Source: an uncultured Lachnospiraceae bacterium (GTDB lineage: Bacteria > Bacillota > Clostridia > Lachnospirales > Lachnospiraceae). Taken from it: DNA of 18,418 nucleotides. Each line of letters begins with the position of its first letter. Position 1 is the stretch's first letter. The stretch lies in the NCBI GenBank assembly GCA_900313435.1, contig OMRF01000111.1:1-18418 (forward strand). The letters run 5' to 3'. A program made the translations under genes and the position numbers. Positions 15,164 to 18,418 of this stretch are shown here, in pieces. Under the pieces are notes generated by a model. It did not search any database. It had not been told where the DNA came from and was given only the letters and a program-made list of their open reading frames with translations.

Positions 15164-17311
15164 ATGGAAAAGAAAAGAGCAAAAAATTTAATAAAAACGC
15201 TTTCCATAGCTGCCCTTTTGACCGGGATGGTTCTTTGCGCGATAAAAGATCCTTCGATCGTCGAAGCCTCTCAATCCCTTTCGTCCCTTGCCGACACGCT
15301 GAAAGGGAACGGGACTGATGAGGTCAAAAAGCCTCAGACCGACTTCATATCACTTGACACCTGCATGAAACTTGCGGTGAATTTTGACGACAAATACGAG
15401 GACGCGACCATGGAGGTCGAATCCCTTGAAGAACAGAAGGCCAGCTCATTGAAGGCTATGGAGCTTCGGCAGAAGAGTCTGTCCACCTTCAGATGGACTC
15501 CTCTCCTTTCCTTTCATTTCCCGGAGGATCCAAGCTTTTCCGAGGCTTATGAGTTCGCTTACAAGCCTATCAAGCTCTCAAATGATATCCTTCTTGCGAA
15601 GAGGAAGGTGACAGACAGGGTAGTAGCCCTGAACAAGGAGATCACGGATCTCTATGTGGAGATCTACTCGCTCCAGGAAAAGATTAACTTTCAGAAAGAC
15701 TCCCTCGATCAAACGAACAAAGGGATAGCGAGGAACAAGGCCCGCGTTCTCACGGGAGAGGGAAAGCAGTCGGACGTTGACAAGCTTGAAAAACAGAAGG
15801 AAACCCTCACCGAATCCATATCCGCGAACGAAAGGACGCGGCTCAACGATCTTATAAAGCTTTCCGACAGGATCGGGCTTGATGTCACGACGGATTGCAA
15901 ATTCGAGGAACCCTTCGTGCAGAGCGAGATGACGAGGGATCAGCTTGAGGATGTGATCCAGTATACACTTGATCTTGACACGACCTATTATGAAGCATGC
16001 CTGAATGAGTCAAGCGAGAGGTCTTCCCTCCTTACCAACTGGAATCTCATAAAGGGTCATTACAAGGCTTCGGATTACAAGATAATCGAAAAATATGTCA
16101 CAGCTGCTCTGGCGGGGCAATCAATCCCAAAAAAAGCCTTCAAATCCGACCATTCGGCCTTTTTGAAAGCGATCGACCGTTACTGGAAAGGTAAGAAAAG
16201 GATATTCCTTTTCATTAAGATCCCGAAACTCTGGTTTAAGGGTGATGATGACGGGGTCCGCTATATAGAGGACGATCCCAATGTCATGTATCAGGGAGTC
16301 CTTGATTACAGGTCGGCTGTAGTCGAGAAGGAGGCCGCGGCAAAGGAAGTCACAAATACCGTAAAGGAACAATACGAAGCCTTCATTACTGCGAAGAACG
16401 CCTACAATGCTGCAAAGAAGCTTGTCGATGATGAAAAGAAAGAACTTGACAAGGCAGCGGTTTTAAATGCCACAGGTCAGGTTTCCGGAGCGGATGATGC
16501 GGTAATGACCTTTGACGAGTATCAGGCGCAGCAGAAGCAGTATGAGGAGGATCAGAATGCCCTGCTGGATTCGCTGAAGACCTATACGGACACCATGAAC
16601 GAGTTCAACCGCATAGCCTGCGGAGGCGTTTACCCTTATCTTACCGGGAACAGCGTTAAACTTACGGCATCAAGCGTAGGAGTATCCTATTCCGAGGATT
16701 CGGAGCAGGCGATGTACTATTTCAAATCCATCATACAGTCGCAGGAGTTCGAGGTTTCGGTATACATTCCCGAGGACTTTCCGATCGAGCTTTCGACTTA
16801 TGAACTCTGGGTGGATGGTACACAGATCGGTTCGACCACAGATATAGACAAGTCTTTAAGGCACCTGGGGCTCGTCACGGGACAATACGAAAAAGTGCTT
16901 CTTCGCTTTTATGATGGCGACGGGCAGTTCGTTGATGACTGTGAGATCAATCCCGCGGTCGAGAAGGGACCTCTCGATATCGTGACGAACAGGAAGGCCG
17001 GTGAAACGGACGTGAAGATCGGGACCTTTACCTCAGAGACCGATTCGAATACTCAGATCACCACCATCACACTTACCCTTGATGCCGGGAGGGATGAAAA
17101 GAAGTACAGGATCCTTACAGATGACGGAGTATGCGTCTCATCCGAAGAAAAGATAGATATATCAAAGCCCCTTAAGTATCTTTCCATCATCACAAGCGAC
17201 ATCAGAAGGCTTCAGATAGAATTTTATGATGACAATGATTCGCTCATCTCAAAAGGGCGTTTTGAAGAAAATGCTACAGAAAAAAAGATCATGAAGGTAA
17301 ATAAAGAATGA
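15164..17311 (+). CDS. TolC-fold (outer membrane efflux-like) coiled-coil protein with duplicated C-terminal beta domains
   Basis: 715 residues from ATG 15164, preferred over ATG 15155 because AGG at 15152-15154 is well spaced only from the later one. A signal peptide or anchor spans about 9-27, with possible cleavage near SIVEA-S. Two long helical repeats follow (about 57-240 and 300-495), as in TolC-family proteins: SLDTCMKLAVNFDDKYEDA at the first entry, ALNKEITDLYVEIYSLQEK...VLTGEGKQSDVDKLEKQKE in repeat one, and EQYEAFITAKNAYNAAKKLV...TGQVSGADDAVMTFDEYQAQ in repeat two. The G-x-(x)-S-DV/DDAV turn before the last helix is typical of the family. The C-terminal part has two similar beta modules (about 525-605 and 625-700). 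In diderms TolC forms a channel across the outer membrane. The neighbours suggest a monoderm, so a trans-wall conduit or adaptor is possible. The next gene overlaps by ATGA. Confidence 0.7.
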   Translation: MEKKRAKNLIKTLSIAALLTGMVLCAIKDPSIVEASQSLSSLADTLKGNGTDEVKKPQTDFISLDTCMKLAVNFDDKYEDATMEVESLEEQKASSLKAMELRQKSLSTFRWTPLLSFHFPEDPSFSEAYEFAYKPIKLSNDILLAKRKVTDRVVALNKEITDLYVEIYSLQEKINFQKDSLDQTNKGIARNKARVLTGEGKQSDVDKLEKQKETLTESISANERTRLNDLIKLSDRIGLDVTTDCKFEEPFVQSEMTRDQLEDVIQYTLDLDTTYYEACLNESSERSSLLTNWNLIKGHYKASDYKIIEKYVTAALAGQSIPKKAFKSDHSAFLKAIDRYWKGKKRIFLFIKIPKLWFKGDDDGVRYIEDDPNVMYQGVLDYRSAVVEKEAAAKEVTNTVKEQYEAFITAKNAYNAAKKLVDDEKKELDKAAVLNATGQVSGADDAVMTFDEYQAQQKQYEEDQNALLDSLKTYTDTMNEFNRIACGGVYPYLTGNSVKLTASSVGVSYSEDSEQAMYYFKSIIQSQEFEVSVYIPEDFPIELSTYELWVDGTQIGSTTDIDKSLRHLGLVTGQYEKVLLRFYDGDGQFVDDCEINPAVEKGPLDIVTNRKAGETDVKIGTFTSETDSNTQITTITLTLDAGRDEKKYRILTDDGVCVSSEEKIDISKPLKYLSIITSDIRRLQIEFYDDNDSLISKGRFEENATEKKIMKVNKE

Positions 17312-18418
17312 CAGAGTCCGGAAGAAAAAAGAAAAGGCGGCTTTTTAAGCCTATCATCGCGATATCGCTCTGCGCTGCTTTTGTGATATGCGCACTTTGT
17401 CTTTTCGCGAGTCGGTCCTTAGGTGCCTTCAACGAGTCAAAGGCTGTATTGTTCTCTGTATACAAGACGAGCAACACCATCGAAAACGGTACTCTCTTCA
17501 TAGGTACCTGGCTCATACACAAGGATTCTCTTACGGATGACTATTACGAGAAGGCAAAGTCCTCGGCCTCGGATTCCGGACAGGATGTAAAGTATTACAA
17601 GTCCGAGCTTGCTGACGGATCGTGGTTTGATATATCGGGAGCCGAGTCCCTTTCAGACATTTCAAAAGGTGCGACACCTACGGACGAGTCTGAACTTGAT
17701 CCTTTGTATGTTGAATTTGTCGTGGGAAGCGACGGGAAGCTTCATGACGCAAATGGAGGGGATGTAAATCCCTACAACAATCCCGACCCTTATGACCTTC
17801 GAAGGCTTGACGAGCTTCGTCCCGTATGGTTCCAGTATGCCCTTGACAGTTCAACCGAGAAGAACGTTACCGAGTCGGTGTATCTTGAGGATCACAATTC
17901 GAAAGCAAAGGACAGGGAGGAGTCGGACAAGTATTTATACCAAAAGGTCACATCCTTCTGGAGTTCAAACGTGAGGACGGATGAGACGAACAGGATCGAT
18001 GCCGCCATCAACGCGCTTTACCAGTTCTCTCTGGATCTGAAGGCTGACGGAAGAAATGATGATGCCGAGACTGTTGAAAAGCTCTGCGAAAAGCTTGACC
18101 ACACACGCCGCGCCATAGTTTTCTCCCTTCTTTCCGAAGGGGACGACAATTATCTGAACAGCCTTTACGAAGGAGCCTCCGGTTCCTATCTCGCACCGAT
18201 GCCTGATGAGCAGACGGATTCAGAGGGGAACGCTATTCCGGTGACAAGACCTCAGGACGCGATAGACGGTGCCTTTGTGCCGGACGAAGCTTTGCTCAGT
18301 GGGATACAGGATGCGATGAAGAACTCTTCCGATAGTTACAGCAAGCATTCAAGTGCCGAGCTTACGGATTCCGAAAGCATTTTGGGTCACCTTGAGTATC
18401 AATATTCCCAGAGTGTCA
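17308..18418 (+). CDS. Single-pass membrane or exported protein, unrecognised; runs off the window
   Basis: The first 370 codons are present and remain open at the window end. ATG 17308-17310 overlaps the stop of the TolC-like gene (ATGA), so the two are probably translationally coupled. The N-terminus MTESGRKKKRRLF is strongly basic, followed by one hydrophobic helix at about 14-36, which places the rest outside the cytoplasm. The exported part is rich in Asp, Ser and Tyr; residues about 40-170 look beta/loop, and 190-370 look largely helical, with possible coiled coil. I recognise no domain. A gene directly coupled to a TolC-like gene is often its membrane-fusion (adaptor) partner, and the N-terminal anchor with later helices would fit, but no HlyD-type biotinyl-lipoyl motif is visible in the part present. 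The missing C-terminus would decide. Confidence 0.75.
   Translation, partial: MTESGRKKKRRLFKPIIAISLCAAFVICALCLFASRSLGAFNESKAVLFSVYKTSNTIENGTLFIGTWLIHKDSLTDDYYEKAKSSASDSGQDVKYYKSELADGSWFDISGAESLSDISKGATPTDESELDPLYVEFVVGSDGKLHDANGGDVNPYNNPDPYDLRRLDELRPVWFQYALDSSTEKNVTESVYLEDHNSKAKDREESDKYLYQKVTSFWSSNVRTDETNRIDAAINALYQFSLDLKADGRNDDAETVEKLCEKLDHTRRAIVFSLLSEGDDNYLNSLYEGASGSYLAPMPDEQTDSEGNAIPVTRPQDAIDGAFVPDEALLSGIQDAMKNSSDSYSKHSSAELTDSESILGHLEYQYSQSV

Overview
The window looks like a low-to-moderate GC Firmicute, most plausibly a Lachnospiraceae-type gut or rumen Clostridia. The reasons are a clostripain-type (C11) lipoprotein, an NlpC/P60 enzyme carrying DUF5648-like repeats, a YdjI-type SPFH protein with zinc ribbons, AGGAGG-type ribosome binding sites, and coding DNA clearly richer in GC than the very AT-rich intergenic region. 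This placement rests on gene content only; no marker gene is present.

Left block (1-1691, minus strand): a ParA/Soj-like ATPase, a ribbon-helix-helix (RHH) DNA-binding protein and the start of a P-loop ATPase (possibly MalT/STAND type) form a tight operon with 3-base gaps. They read away from a 1.2 kb gene-free, AT-rich region (1692-2889). That region holds a well-formed parA promoter set among phased TGTGTT motifs, a 13-bp tandem repeat, several copies of ATAACAT/ATGTTAT, and two copies of a 34-bp hairpin-forming repeat. Together this looks like a partition locus with its centromere/operator region, of a plasmid, chromid, integrated element or a chromosomal ParA that positions something else.

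Middle block (2890-7024, plus strand): two exported proteins, a C11 cysteine peptidase lipoprotein and an SH3-NlpC/P60 cell-wall hydrolase with three C-terminal DUF5648-like repeats. They start from an extended -10 promoter overlapping a 13-bp palindrome and end at a strong intrinsic terminator (7052-7085).

Right block (7219-18418, plus strand): an SPFH/Band-7 protein with tandem YQQMPPQG repeats and two zinc ribbons, followed by a tightly packed run of six genes, the last cut by the window end. In order they are: a protein with an N-terminal domain resembling accessory proteins of phage-tail-like/contractile injection loci plus an Ig-like end; a single-pass membrane protein that may be a pseudokinase of EssB-like layout; a multi-pass sensor with HAMP, degenerate class III cyclase and TPR-like parts; a single-pass MORN-repeat membrane protein; a TolC-fold (outer membrane efflux-like) coiled-coil protein with duplicated C-terminal beta domains; and a single-pass exported-domain protein. 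Three overlaps or near-contacts and shared orientation argue for one operon. I recognise no described system with this combination. The best reading is an envelope-spanning assembly in which the kinase-like and cyclase-like modules are structural or sensory rather than catalytic. This is the main candidate for something undescribed.
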